Assembly (NCBI RefSeq): GCF_000715075.1
Contig: NC_134082.1
Span: 103,828,399-103,892,398, forward strand
Direction of reading: 5' to 3'
Source of the DNA: Nicotiana tabacum
Lineage: Eukaryota; Streptophyta; Magnoliopsida; Solanales; Solanaceae
Length of the DNA stretch: 64,000 nt
Shown: in pieces, positions 46,351 through 57,184 of the stretch
Layout: each line of letters begins with the position of its first letter
Position numbering within the stretch: position 1 is the stretch's first letter
Translations under genes and position numbers: made by a program
Notes under the pieces: model-generated
The model's database searches: none
What the model was told of the DNA's origin: nothing
Seen by the model: the letters and a program-made list of their open reading frames with translations, nothing else

Positions 46351-46719
46351 CATTGGGTGTTGGAACTAGATGCCAAACTTGACTTCTCTCGAACTGATTG
46401 AGTTCATCTTGCATTGCATTCACCCAATTTGCATCCTGTAAAGCCTCAACAACATTTTTAGGCTCAATAAGAGATAAAAGGCATCAAAAGCACATAGATT
46501 CTTTAATTGTGATCTAGTTTTGACTCCAGATGTTGGATCAGTGATAATGTTCTCAATAGGATGAGAACTTTGATACTTGTGAGTTTTCACAACCAACTAG
46601 TTTCTGTTAGATATTTCTCCCATGTTCTGTTGCTGAGGAACAGGGTCATGACCAAGTTCTTTTAGGGGATTTATTTCAATTCCTCCTTGATTAGTTCCCC
46701 CTGTCAGGTTGCCCTAGAT

Positions 46720-48030
46720 GGGATAACCTGTTCCATCACATGTTCCTTCTTTTGGTGCCACTTTAACTTGTGCTGAGGCATCAGTCAAGTCCTTTACCAA
46801 CCCAATGGCTTTATCTTCATGTTCCTGTCTCTCAGAAGGAATGTTAGTTTCATCAAATACTATATGTACACTTTCTTCTACACACAAAGTTCTTTTATTG
46901 AACACTTTATATGCTTTGCTATGTGAAGAATATCCCAAGAATACTCCTTCATCACTTCTGGGATCAAACTTACCTAAGGAGTCCTTTCCATTATTGTGCA
47001 CAAAGCACTTACATCCAAATGCCCTGAAATGGGATGTATTTGGTTTTCTCCCTTTAAGTAACTCATAGGGAGTCTTCTCTATAAGAAGTATAGTCATGCA
47101 TCTATTGATAATGTAACATGCAGTGTTTACAGCCTCTGCCCAGAAGCTATGGGGCAGCTTACTAGAAAGAAGCATAGTCCTAGCCATGTCTTCAAGAGTC
47201 CTATTCTTTCTTTCGACTACTCCATTTTGTTGAGGAGTCCTAGGAGCAGAGAAATTATGATCTATACCATTTTCATCACAAAATTCAACAAACTTAGCAT
47301 TTTCAAATTCAGTTCCATGATCAGACCCAATGGATGCAAGTTGATTTCCTAATTGTTTCTGAGTCGTTCAAACAAAACCAGTAAACATGTCAAATTCTTC
47401 ATCTTTAGAAGTTAGAAATAGAACCCAGGTAAATCTAGAATAATCATCAACAAGAACCATTACATATTTCTTTCCACCTCTGCTCATGGTTCTCATTGGA
47501 CCATAGAGATCCATATGGACCAGTTCCAATGACTTGGTTGTGCTTACCATTTTCTTGCTTTTAAAGGATGATCTTACTTGCTTCCCCCTTGCACAGGCCT
47601 CACAAACCTTGTCTTCCTTGAACTTGATGTTAGGTAACCCTATCACCAAGTCCTTGGAGACTAATTTGTTTAGCTGATTCAGACTGACATGACCAAGTCT
47701 TTTGTACCACAGGAGGGGATCATTATCCAGCATACTTAGACATGTTAGTTCATTTTCTGAAAGAGTGGACAAATCTACAATGTAAATATTATTAACTCTC
47801 TTTCCCTGCAAAACAATCTTGTCAGTGGTAAGATTAATCATAAAGCATTTTGTGGAGGTGAATGCTACAAGGTTACCTCTGTTACACAATTGTGACACAC
47901 TGATCAGGATATATTTCAAGCCATCTATCAAGTAGACATTCTCAATAGAGTGAGAGTCTGTCTTACCTACCTTTCCAACCTCGATGATCTCACCTTTCTT
48001 CCAATTTTCAAAGGAGACATTTCCAGCCAC
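46720..48030 (-). pseudogene. SIRE-type integrase with GAG-pre-integrase zinc domain
   Basis: The zinc domain is WYKRLGHVSLNQLNKL with KVCEACARGKQ (H-x-H... C-x2-C, about 47700-47590). The catalytic core has VHMDLYGPM and VDDYSRFTWV (first Asp, about 47540-47420), GSDHGTEFENAKF (second Asp, about 47320) and QQNGVVERKNRTL (Glu, about 47225). The C-terminal part reaches FGCKCFVHNN and GVFLGYSSHSKAYKVFN (about 46990-46900). A stop near 47370 and another after GTGYPI (about 46714) break it. Upstream, 48030-48200, where the protease active site should lie, is full of stops and lacks a D-S-G motif; a deletion is likely. Confidence 0.88.
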
Positions 48031-48206
48031 TGTCCATGTACTATATTTGGCTGCTTCTCTTCACTTGGACCTGCAAAAAGAAATCAGGGGTTAATCTTAG
48101 GAACCCAAACTAGTTTGGGTCCCTTTCTATGGGCAAAGGGATAAATCAGATTCCTTCTAGTCCACCCAGGCAGCCTATTTTTTCTTTGAACAAAAGTTTT
48201 GTTCTT

Positions 48207-49961
48207 TTAATTGGCTTTTTCTTTTACATTACATTCATTTTTGTAATGACCAGCCTTGCCACAATGTGTGCAAATTTTGTTTTCAGGAAGAGTGAGGTAC
48301 TTGCTTTTAGGATCCCACTTAGGTGTTTGAGTCCCATAACCAAGTCCTCTTTTGTTTCTACTGTGATGTTCATATAGCCAGGAGAGTACATCAGAAGCCT
48401 TGTTCCATTTGCAAGTTCTGTCTAGTTCATGTTTTACCTTCCCTAGATCTTCTTTTAATACTCTTATCTGCTCATCTTTCATGTATAGCTCATCCTTCAT
48501 TTTTCCTAAGTTTTCTTCTAGGGTGAGATGAGTATGATCAACTTTCTTCTTTCCTGTTCCTAGTTTCAGTTTTAAGTTCTCAGACCTAAGTTCTAGGACA
48601 CTAGTGTCAAGTTCAAGAACCTGGTTCTTCAACTCAGTATTTTCACTTTTACTCTCGTTAGCCCTAGACTCTAGATTTTTGCACTTGGCTTTTAGGATCA
48701 TATATTCCCTAGACAACTCTTCCTTTTCATTGTTAATTATCTCAAACTCATCAATGAAATCCAGCAAAAGTTCACACAACCTTTCTTTAGACAAGAGTTT
48801 AATCTTGTCTTTGAGATGAAGAATACTTACCTCTTATTCATCATCTGATTCTCCGATGGCCATAAGAGCTTGTTCATTTCCAGCTTCATCTTCTGAGTCT
48901 TCATCTGATGTTTCTCCCCAGGTAGCAACCATAGCCTTTGTTGATCCTTTGTTCCATTTTGGTTGGACCTGTTCCTTCTTACTACTCCTTCGTTCAACCC
49001 TTTCCTTCTTCCACTCAATTTCCCATTAAGGGCAGTTCTTGATCATGTGATCAGTCTTACCACACTTGTAGCAGCCCTCATTGTTCTGTTTCTTAGGAGT
49101 CCTTGGTTTGTTGAAGGTTGTACCTCTTGAAGAACCCTTTCCTCTCATCAGGTACTTTTTAAAATTTCTAGTGATCATAGGTATTTCATCATCCTCCAGA
49201 TCTGAACCTTCATCAATTCTGAGAGCCAGACTTCTTCCCTTCTTGGGTGCATCCATTTTCATGGTTTGCCTTCTTAGTTCATAGGCAGTGAGGTTTCCAA
49301 TTAGTTCATCCAACTTGAGGGTAGCAATGTTCTTTGATTCCTGAATAGCAGTGATTTTGCTTTCCCAAGAGACTGGCAGAACCCTTGTTAAAATCTTCTC
49401 AACTTTGTCTTCTTCAAGAATAATCCTTCCAAGAGATTTAAGTTCATTTGTCAGTGTGGTGAACCTTGTATACATTTCTTGGATGGTTTCTCCTTCCTTC
49501 ATGGTGAAGTTCTCATATTGGGAGTACAACAGTGTTCCTCTGGACCTCTTCACTTGAGGTGTTCCTTCATGAGCCACTTGCAAGTTGTTCCAGATTTCCT
49601 TAGCAGTAGTACAACTTTGAATTCTACTTTACTCATCTGGACCTAGTCCACACACAAGCCATTTCTTGGCCTTGGCATTTTTCTCCCATTTCTTCAAGTC
49701 TTCAGTAGTGCAGTTAGCCCTTGTCTTTGCCACATCCACTCCTTCAGCATTCTTCTTTGTAGTTGCTAGAGGGCCATCAGTGACTATGTCCCAGAGTTCA
49801 TAGTCTTCTCCTATGATGTGATCCCTCATCCTGTTCTTCCACCAAGAATAGTACTGACCATTGAAAAGTGGAGGCCTGGCAGTGGATTGCCCTTCCCAGT
49901 TCCCAGGTGGTGCACTAATGTTGATCTTTTCCTAAGGTGTTAGCCTCTTCAAGGATAGCAT
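48207..49961 (-). pseudogene. SIRE-type Gag with coiled coil and two zinc knuckles
   Basis: The first ATG is at 49961-49959 (MLSLKRLTP), with a stop within ten codons. After it: PPLFNGQYYSWWKNRMRDH and LWDIVTDGP, the UBN2-type Gag start (about 49890-49770). A second stop lies near 49629. The capsid continues at 49583-49026 (FTTLTNELKSLG, VLPVSWESKITAI, ELIGNLTAYE) and ends in knuckle one, CYKCGKTDHMIKNC, then a stop at 49028-49026. The long C-terminal part (48794-48207) is a heptad-rich coiled coil (ENTELKNQVLELDTSVLEL, KDEQIRVLKEDLGKVKHEL) with knuckle two, CTHCGKAGHYKNEC, near its end. The element's 15-nt leader between LTR and first ATG is very short. Confidence 0.85.
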
Positions 49962-49976
49962 GCCTCGAATAGGGAT

Positions 49977-50890
49977 TGATGTTTTAAGCGTCAATACCAC
50001 ATAAGAGGGGGTGATTTGTGTGGTACCCAATTTTTGATCTAGAAGAACCAGGTTCTTCTAGGTGTTCTAACTACTACTGTTTGCAGAATTAAAAGTACAT
50101 AAAATAAAGAACACAAAGATTTTTTACGTGGAAAACACCCGACTCAAAAGGTGAAAAATCCACGACCTACTACTCAGTAGGATTTTTCCAAACTTCCACT
50201 AAAATCACTGAGCCAAAACAGCATTTACAAAACTCTTTGTAAACCTAAAGATTAACTCTAAACACGTTATAGCACACAGCCTCAACTGTTGCGACAACTT
50301 CAAGTTAGCCTATAACTTGAACTCTCAAAGTACCTAATACAATTGCTTCTATAAAAGTTGGAAAGGTACAACTTTGAACCACCTACTACAGTTGAACTAG
50401 AATAAGAAAAAAACACAATGGAACTGGTTCTTCTATCTCGTTCAAGTAGCTTCAAGAGTGCACACCCAAATCTTACATAAATTGCTTACAAAATCGTCTT
50501 GCTCTTTTGCTTTCAATTTAGTTTAACTTCTGCATTTGTGCCATCCTGTAAAAGAGAACAATCACTATTATTTAATAGGTTAGAAATCAGAGTTTGATTG
50601 GGATTCAATTTCTGATCTTCTATCGTAGTTGAGTCCTTGACGATATCAAACTCTAACACTCTCTTTATCCGGATTGTGTTCCCTTCATATAAGGAGACTT
50701 TCTCCTCTTATCCAATATGCAACCTTTTCGATCAGATCAGGAGATATTGCTGCTTGATCAGTGGGACTTATCTCCTTCACGTGCATCTCACATGTATAGG
50801 TTGATCATGACTGTGCTTCACATGATCGACCTGGTCCATGACTGAGTTCATTTGTCAGTCTTCAAAACTTTACCTGTTCTTGGGCCAACA
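49977..50890 (-). repeat. 5' LTR of the SIRE-type element
   Basis: 914 bp, plus-strand start tgatgttttaagcg and end gggccaaca. The sequence next to it (minus strand, atccctattcgaggc) is not a standard primer-binding site. A near match 'tggtattgacgc' lies inside the LTR end itself. Confidence 0.92.
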
Positions 50891-50895
50891 ACTCC

Positions 50896-52170
50896 CTAGG
50901 CTGCTTTTCCAACATAGGGTCTCCACTCCCTAGTTGATTTTATTTTAGGCATAGGGTCTTCACTACCTAATCGCTTTTCCAACATAAGGTCTCCACTCCC
51001 TAGTTGATTTTATTTTAGACATATGATCTCCACTCCTTAGTCGCTTTTCTAACATAGGGTCTCCACTCCTTAGTTGATTTTATTTTAGACATAAGGTCTC
51101 CACTCCCTAGTCGCTTTTCCAACATAGGGTATCCACTACCTAGTTGATTTTATTTTAGGCATAGGGTCTCCACTCCCTAGTTGATTTTATTTTAGGCATA
51201 GGGTCTCCACTCCCTAGTCTGCTTTTCCAACACAGGGTCTCTACTCCCTAGTTGAATTTATTTTAGACATAGGGTCTCCACTCCCTAGTCACTTTTCTAA
51301 CTTTGGGTTTCCACTCCCTAGTTGATTTTATTTTAGGCATAGGGTCTCCACTCCCTAGTCTGCTTTTCCAACATAGGGTTTCTACTCCTTAGTTGATTTT
51401 ATTTTAGGCATAGGGTCTCCACTCCCTAGTTTGCTTTTCCAATCATAGGGTCTTCACTCCCTAGTTGATTTTATTTTAGTCATAGGGTCTCCACTCCCTA
51501 GTCGCTTTTCCAACATATGGTCTTCACTCCCTGGTTGATTTTATTTTAGGCATGAGGTCTCCACTCCCTAGTCTACTTTTCCAACATAGGGTCTCCACTC
51601 CCTAGTTGATTTTATTTTAGACATAGGGTCTTCACTCCCTAGTCTGGTTTTCCAACATAGTGTTTCCACTCCCTAGTTAAAGTTATTTTGGACATAGGGT
51701 CTCCACTCCCTAGTCTGCTTTTCCAACAAAGGGTCTCCACTCACTAGTTGAAGTTATTTTAGACATAGGGTCTCCACTCCCTAGTCATTTTTCCAACATA
51801 GGGTCTCCACTCCCTAGTTGATTTTATTTTAGGCACAGGGTCTCTACTCCCTAGTCTGCTTTTCCAACATAGGGTTTCCACTCCTTAGTTGATTTTATTT
51901 TAGGCATAGGATTTCCACTCCCTAGTCTACTTTTCCAACATAGGGTCTCCACTCCCTAGTTGATTTTACTTTTAGATATAGGGTCTCCACTCCCTAGTCT
52001 TCTTTTCCAACATAGGGTCTCCACTCCCTAGTTGAATTTATTTTAGACATAGGGTCTCTAATCCCTAGTCATTTTTTCCAACATAGGGTCTCCACTCTCT
52101 AGTCTCTTTTCCAACATAGGGTCTCCACCCCTTGGTTGATTGCATTTAAGATATAGGGTCTCCACTCCTT
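50896..52170 (+). repeat. TAGGGTCTCCACTCCCTAGT minisatellite, right part
   Basis: Continuation of the array cut at 40817, with about 35 more core units. The alternation of ttgattttattttagg and tctgcttttccaa spacers is kept, with a variant ttgaagttattttaga spacer in places (about 51675-51770), also present in the left part near 40720-40800. Confidence 0.9.
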
Positions 52171-52920
52171 AATATATTTTTCCCAGGGATATACAATCCC
52201 GATTTTAATTGCTTTCAATAAAGAAATAGTTTAGATTTTTGTTACAATAACTCACGAAATTTTTCTAGTGAAAATTGGGGCAGAAAGTTTCGTTTGTTTG
52301 TTTCCTTTGGGGACTAAACAGGTTTTCAATGTGAGGCACAAGGTTTGAGATGACCAATAGAAGAAGTCTTAACCCAAATAAAAGAAAGGAAGAACAAGAA
52401 AAGAAGTTGAACTCTAAGTGCAGAAGCGGAGAAAAGATGTGGACTGCCCAAAATATGATTGAAGTCACAAGCTTTGCATGTCCTGCCTTGATCCGAAGAG
52501 CTGAAGAAAAAAATGAACCAACATTCACAGCTAACGAGCATCAAGATTTAGATCAGAGTCTGCAGAAAGAACCAACCAAGACTCCAGATCAAGCTTCAGA
52601 AGATTTATAGATATGAATCTTGTAACTCGTAGCTGATAGGTTTAGTTAGTCTTTTTTATTTTGATTTTGATGTAATAACAGGACCGCGGACTGGAGCCTC
52701 GACGGAACCTCACTCGACTCTCGAATTCATCGATCCATCATCCTTCTAGAACTACACTGATCTTATTCCTTTATAGCCAAGGATATGTAGGCAACCTCCG
52801 AAGCAAGGTTCGGTCAAACTTTTCCAAAATGCTTCCAAATGGAGTTTCAAACAGGCAAAAAATTGCTCGTCTTTATCTTTGCCCAAAAACTCTTCATGTT
52901 TCCGAGAAAAGAGGGACAAC
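52171..52920 (+). other. 3' region of the level-3 element, part 2, with polypurine tract
   Basis: 750 bp. Short ORFs on both strands (52350-52610 and its antisense) show no domain. One hairpin module is listed separately. The purine run gagaaaagaggga (52904-52916) before the LTR is the likely polypurine tract. Confidence 0.6.
52745..52818 (+). other. Hairpin module, copy d
   Basis: The outer arms CTACA (52752-52756) and TGTAG (52786-52790) pair. The inner TCCTT (52767-52771) pairs with AAGGA (52779-52783). Flanks tagaa, and gcaacctccg followed by aaggttcggtcaaa, match the other copies. Confidence 0.6.
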
Positions 52921-55195
52921 TGTGAGCACCTAATTTTTGCCCTACATGGAAATAACTCCTAAAAATAAACCAAAAATGATTTTTAAGGGATTTTAGAAGT
53001 TTTTGTTTATTTAGTTGCATTTCATGCATTTTTAATATTAAAATCATAGAAAAATGATAAAAATGTCACGTTTTAATCTCATGTCATCTTAGGTCCAATT
53101 TGCATGCAGGAATTAATTTTATTAAGAAATATCACTAAAAATGGTCATTTTTACATATTTAACTTTTAGTCCTTAGAAAGTAGTATTTTTATTTAGTTTT
53201 AAGTTAATTAGTTATTTTAATAGATAAACAATTTTGATTTTTACAAATTAGATTGATTTAGGATTAATTTAGGATTTTATTAGATTTTAAAATCAAAGGA
53301 AAATGAAAAAAAAGGATTTTGATTTAGTCTTCCTACCCCAAAGCTAATTAGCCCAAATTCATGACCCAAATCCCTTCAAGCCCAAAATATTGAGCCCATA
53401 TCCATTCCCATTTGACTTAACCTAATTTCTACCCCAATAAATAATACTTAACTCCTAAATTAAAGAGGACCTAGAATAAAAAAGCAAAAAACGACACCTT
53501 CCCCCCTTCAGATTTTGGACCCTCATTTCTCAGCCGCAACACCAGCTCCTTCTGCCATTTCCCCACCAGCCGAGCCACTCCTGCTTCACTAAAATTAAAC
53601 AGCCGCAAGACACACATACACAAAGGGAAATAGAATAAACAGAAAATGAGAAAAAGGGAAGGGGATCAAAAGAACAAAAAACGTAAGGGTGAGGGTGAGG
53701 CAACGACCTTCTTTGCCTTTTGGACCACACTTTCATTTCCTTCTCAAACACCTCCGTCAAAATCAGCCCTGTTTTCCCTCCAAAACCCCAGCAAAAAACC
53801 ATCCAAAGCTAGTAAAAACGCAGCACAAAACCACCTTAAATAGGCCACCCAAGTTCAGTCAGTCTTTGAGTTGGGTTCAAGGTTTTCGGCGCTGTCGCGA
53901 GCCTCAATCCAATCGTGGTTTGTTTGTACGAAAGTTCTAGCGGTTCTTTGCTCCCTATAATGTATTGAAGATTATATTTCAACTATTAAAAGGTCTGTTT
54001 CTACTTTGGTTTCTACTTCCATGCTTTAATTGTTCTCTTTTAATTGTTTGTTTGGTAATTAGTATGTAGGTGTAGTTTAGAATTGGGTTGATGAATAATG
54101 AGGTTTGATATTGAGAACGAAATGCATTTGGTTGTTTTCTTTTAATTATTGTTCTTTCTTGTTTCATGTTAGATAGCTATGTGGATTTTTTTTAGAGTTA
54201 TAACTTGTTCGTTGATCAAAGTTGAATTAACAGATTTTAGTTTTTTTGATTTGTTTCATAAAGTTAATAGTGAGAGAGAAAAGTCACAATTTGTTTAAAT
54301 AAAAATAGACCATGTTTATATGTAAAGTGTGTAATGAGAGAAACTAATTAGGCACTATTATAATTACTGTCATCTTATTTCTTTTGAATTGCCATACAAA
54401 TACAAGAAACAATTAAGGAGGGATTGAGGTCACAAATGACGATTTGGAGTTCCTAGCAGCACTAGTTTTTTTTATTTATATTTATTTCCATGCATGGGCC
54501 AGAAACTAGTTCTTAAGGCATTATTTTTAGAATCCCTCTATTTACTTAATACTGTATCTACTGAAGAACAAAGCACTGTAGTGTTTTTTTTTGTTTTTTT
54601 AGAATGCTTTAGACGCGTCTTAAAATTATTATCGTGATTATGTATACGTTCGCATAGCATAATTATGATTTTCTCTCTAAAAATAAATCGAGGTATGCAT
54701 TCGCGCAGCTTCAATCAAATTTTCTTAATAAATAAACAAAGCGCCATTAATTGTGAGCACGTTCGCGTGACATGAGTTTTGACGCGCCAAAGGAAATGAG
54801 TATACGTACTCGTAACTCAATTTCTTAATTACGAATAAATCAAGTGATTAAAAGCGGTAAAAGGTAAATGCACATAGGTTTAAAATAAGTAATTAGACAA
54901 TTTAAGCCAGGTACAAATCGCTAAGCAACCGTGCTAGAATTACAGAATCCGGGAATGCCTAACACCTTCTCCCGGGTTAACAGAATTCCTTATCTAGAAT
55001 TTTGGTTCGCAGACCTTTAAATAAAAATCAAAATTTCGTCGATTGGGTTTTTAAAATAAACCGGTGACTTGGGACACCAAATAATTTATTCCAAGTGGCG
55101 ACTCTGATAAATTAATTAATTCCATTTTGATTGATGTCACTTAAATTGGAAAAAACTCCTATATATCCTCGGGGTAGTAAAAAGGAGGTATGACA
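52921..55195 (+). repeat. 3' LTR of the level-3 element
   Basis: 2,275 bp from TGTGAGCACC to TATGACA. It differs from the 5' LTR by scattered substitutions and a few small indels (for example an extra 'tttaggatta' at about 53268 and an extra 'ctttggtttcta' at about 54002). Confidence 0.92.
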
Positions 55196-55200
55196 GTCAT

Positions 55201-57180
55201 CATATGACCATGCAAAAATATCCTCATACTCTTTGAAGAAGCGGATGTACTCTTCCTTTTTCATTGGTGATAAGTGAATGCTGATGCGAGTCTCGTTCAC
55301 GGTTTCGGCATTCCCCAAATTTATGCTTCGCTCGTCCAGGTTGGACTTAGGCTTATTCTCAAAATTTTCAACTTCCCTTACAACTTCCTCAGATATCTCG
55401 TCTTCTTCATCCAAATCACTATTCTAATGTTGTGTTGCCTCATTACATGTCACAGACACAGGTTCATTGGGGAAAGTAATAATAACACTGTAGAGAGATA
55501 AATATGAAAGATAATAATAAATAATAAAGAGCAATGCATTTGATTAATATTTAAAACATCAAAACGAGTATGGCTCGATGAATCGAGCATTTATTTTGAA
55601 ATAAGTGAATTTTAAAAGCAAATTACTAAAAATCTTAAATGCCTAGAATGACTATAGGAATAAAATCTGCCAAGCTACCCAGGGACTCGGCAGGCCCAGG
55701 ATGGTGTGGTGGTCCAGTTCATGAGAACAACTCCCTTCTCCACAATATAAATAGTGAGACCTTCTTCCTCCTCCTCTTCAATTATTGCACTGCATTCCAT
55801 GTCTTCATCCTCCAAGAACAGATTCCTCAGTCCCGCTAACGCTTCTTCTTCTGCAGTTCCCCATGTTGTGTCAGCTTGGTAAAAAGTCTGATTCATATGC
55901 GGCACTGGTTGCTCGAGAGGATAATAAAGTCCGCGCCATGGAGGCGATCAATCATCATACTCCTGCCATGTATACTGATATCTGAGCCTGAAGGTAGTAC
56001 CGTGACGCTTCAGTTGTATCAGCTTAGTAATACCCTGGATATTCTTTCCAAGCCCTTTGCCGGGTTCATACTCGGATCATGCCAATATGCTTTCTATTTT
56101 ACTACTCCACCATTTGTCCTTTTCAACGGCATTGACACGTTCGATGTGATGATAGGTTTCTCTTCCTAACCTTCTTCTATTTCCAATAATTGAGATGGTT
56201 TGACTGGTGTAAATAGGGTTACTCCAATCTCTGTGAATGATCACATCCTGATGGTTCCATTTGAATTTTACAGCTTGATGTAGTGTGGAAGCCACAGCCC
56301 CAGCGACATGTATCCATGGTCGGCCCAACAGAAGATTGTATGAGGTCGATATGTCGAGCACTTGAAATTCAAAGTCGAACCAAGTTGGCCCCATTTGTAG
56401 ACAAAGATTAATTTTCCCTAATTGTGGCCCTATGGGACCCATCGAAAGCTTTCACATTTATGCTACCTGCCTGTATTTCATGGAAACCTTTGCCCGTTTT
56501 TTTCAGAGTATCCAATGGACAAATATTGAGGTTTGAACTTTCATCAACCAAGACCCTGACAATGAACTTGTCTTCAAAGTGCACTGTGATATGTAATGCT
56601 CTGTTGTGATTCAACACTTCAGGCGGCAACTCATCTTCGTGGAAGATTATCTTATGACTTTCCAGCACCTGCCCTACCATATTGGCCATATCACCCCAGG
56701 TGATATTATTGGGCACATAGGCTTCACTCAACACCTTCATCAAAGCATTCTTATGTGCCTCTAAATTCTGCAACAGTGACAGTATGGATATCTGAGCTGG
56801 GGTTTTGTTCAAATAATCAATGACGGAATATTCCCTTGCTTACACTTTCCTCCAAAGGTCATCTGGTCTTGTTTTAATGACAGGTTGCTTGGTAGCAACA
56901 TCCTTACTTGGTCCTCCCAAGTGTTCGGGTGTATAGATTCTCTCGATCCTGGTCATTCCTTGCGTAGCATCGGATTCCTCCATTTTCACCTTCCCTTTTC
57001 ACCTAGCCTCAGCAACATAATCCCAGGGTATTGCTTTTGAGTCAAAAGGAGGTGTGGTTGATACTATCACCGTGAAAGGTGTGGCCATTTCCACTTCAAA
57101 TGAAATAGGGGTGGATGCAGGCGGAGTTAGCTCTACCTCAAAAGGAACTGATGTAGTTATCTCAACTTCGATCTGTGACT
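55201..57180 (-). pseudogene. Ogre protease region and pro-RT linker, disrupted
   Basis: From high to low coordinates: a region of stops (57180-56820), then 56812-56408, which holds the aspartic protease start VRVLVDESSNLNICPLDTL (about 56560-56510; the usual D-[ST]-G reads D-E-S) and VKAFDGSHR. Next, 56442-56077, has FQVLDISTSYNLLLGRPWIH and AGAVASTLHQAVKF, the protease C-terminal half. An acidic linker (IIEEEEEEGL, about 55790) and the pro-RT linker (SIHLSPMKKEEYIRFFKEYE, about 55270-55215) follow, ending at the insertion site of the level-3 element. Several stops are present. The protease would cut the polyprotein in the particle. Confidence 0.75.
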
Positions 57181-57184
57181 GAGT

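Larger units (their letters stand above)
40823..50890 (-). mobile_element. SIRE-type Ty1/copia retrotransposon with a third ORF (nest level 4)
   Basis: Two 914-bp LTRs (40823-41736 and 49977-50890) and identical 5-bp duplications actcc (40818-40822 and 50891-50895). On the minus strand the order is LTR, Gag with coiled coil and two zinc knuckles, integrase, reverse transcriptase, RNase H, an extra ORF after pol, polypurine tract, LTR. A long Gag and an extra ORF between RNase H and the 3' LTR point to the SIRE/Maximus lineage. It interrupts the minisatellite of the level-3 element and is the youngest insertion in the nest. Every ORF has at least one break. Confidence 0.92.
31717..55195 (+). 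mobile_element. Second Ogre-like element, pol-deleted (nest level 3)
   Basis: LTRs at 31717-33978 and 52921-55195 start TGTGAGCACC and end TGACA. Five-base duplications are identical: gtcat at 31712-31716 and 55196-55200. It carries a primer-binding site equal to that of the host Ogre, a long A-rich leader, a broken Tat-type gag, only scraps of pol, and a long 3' region with tandem repeats, itself split by a copia element. Without that insertion it is about 13.4 kb. It inserted in the pro-RT linker of the level-2 Ogre, in the opposite orientation. It is non-autonomous. Confidence 0.92.
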
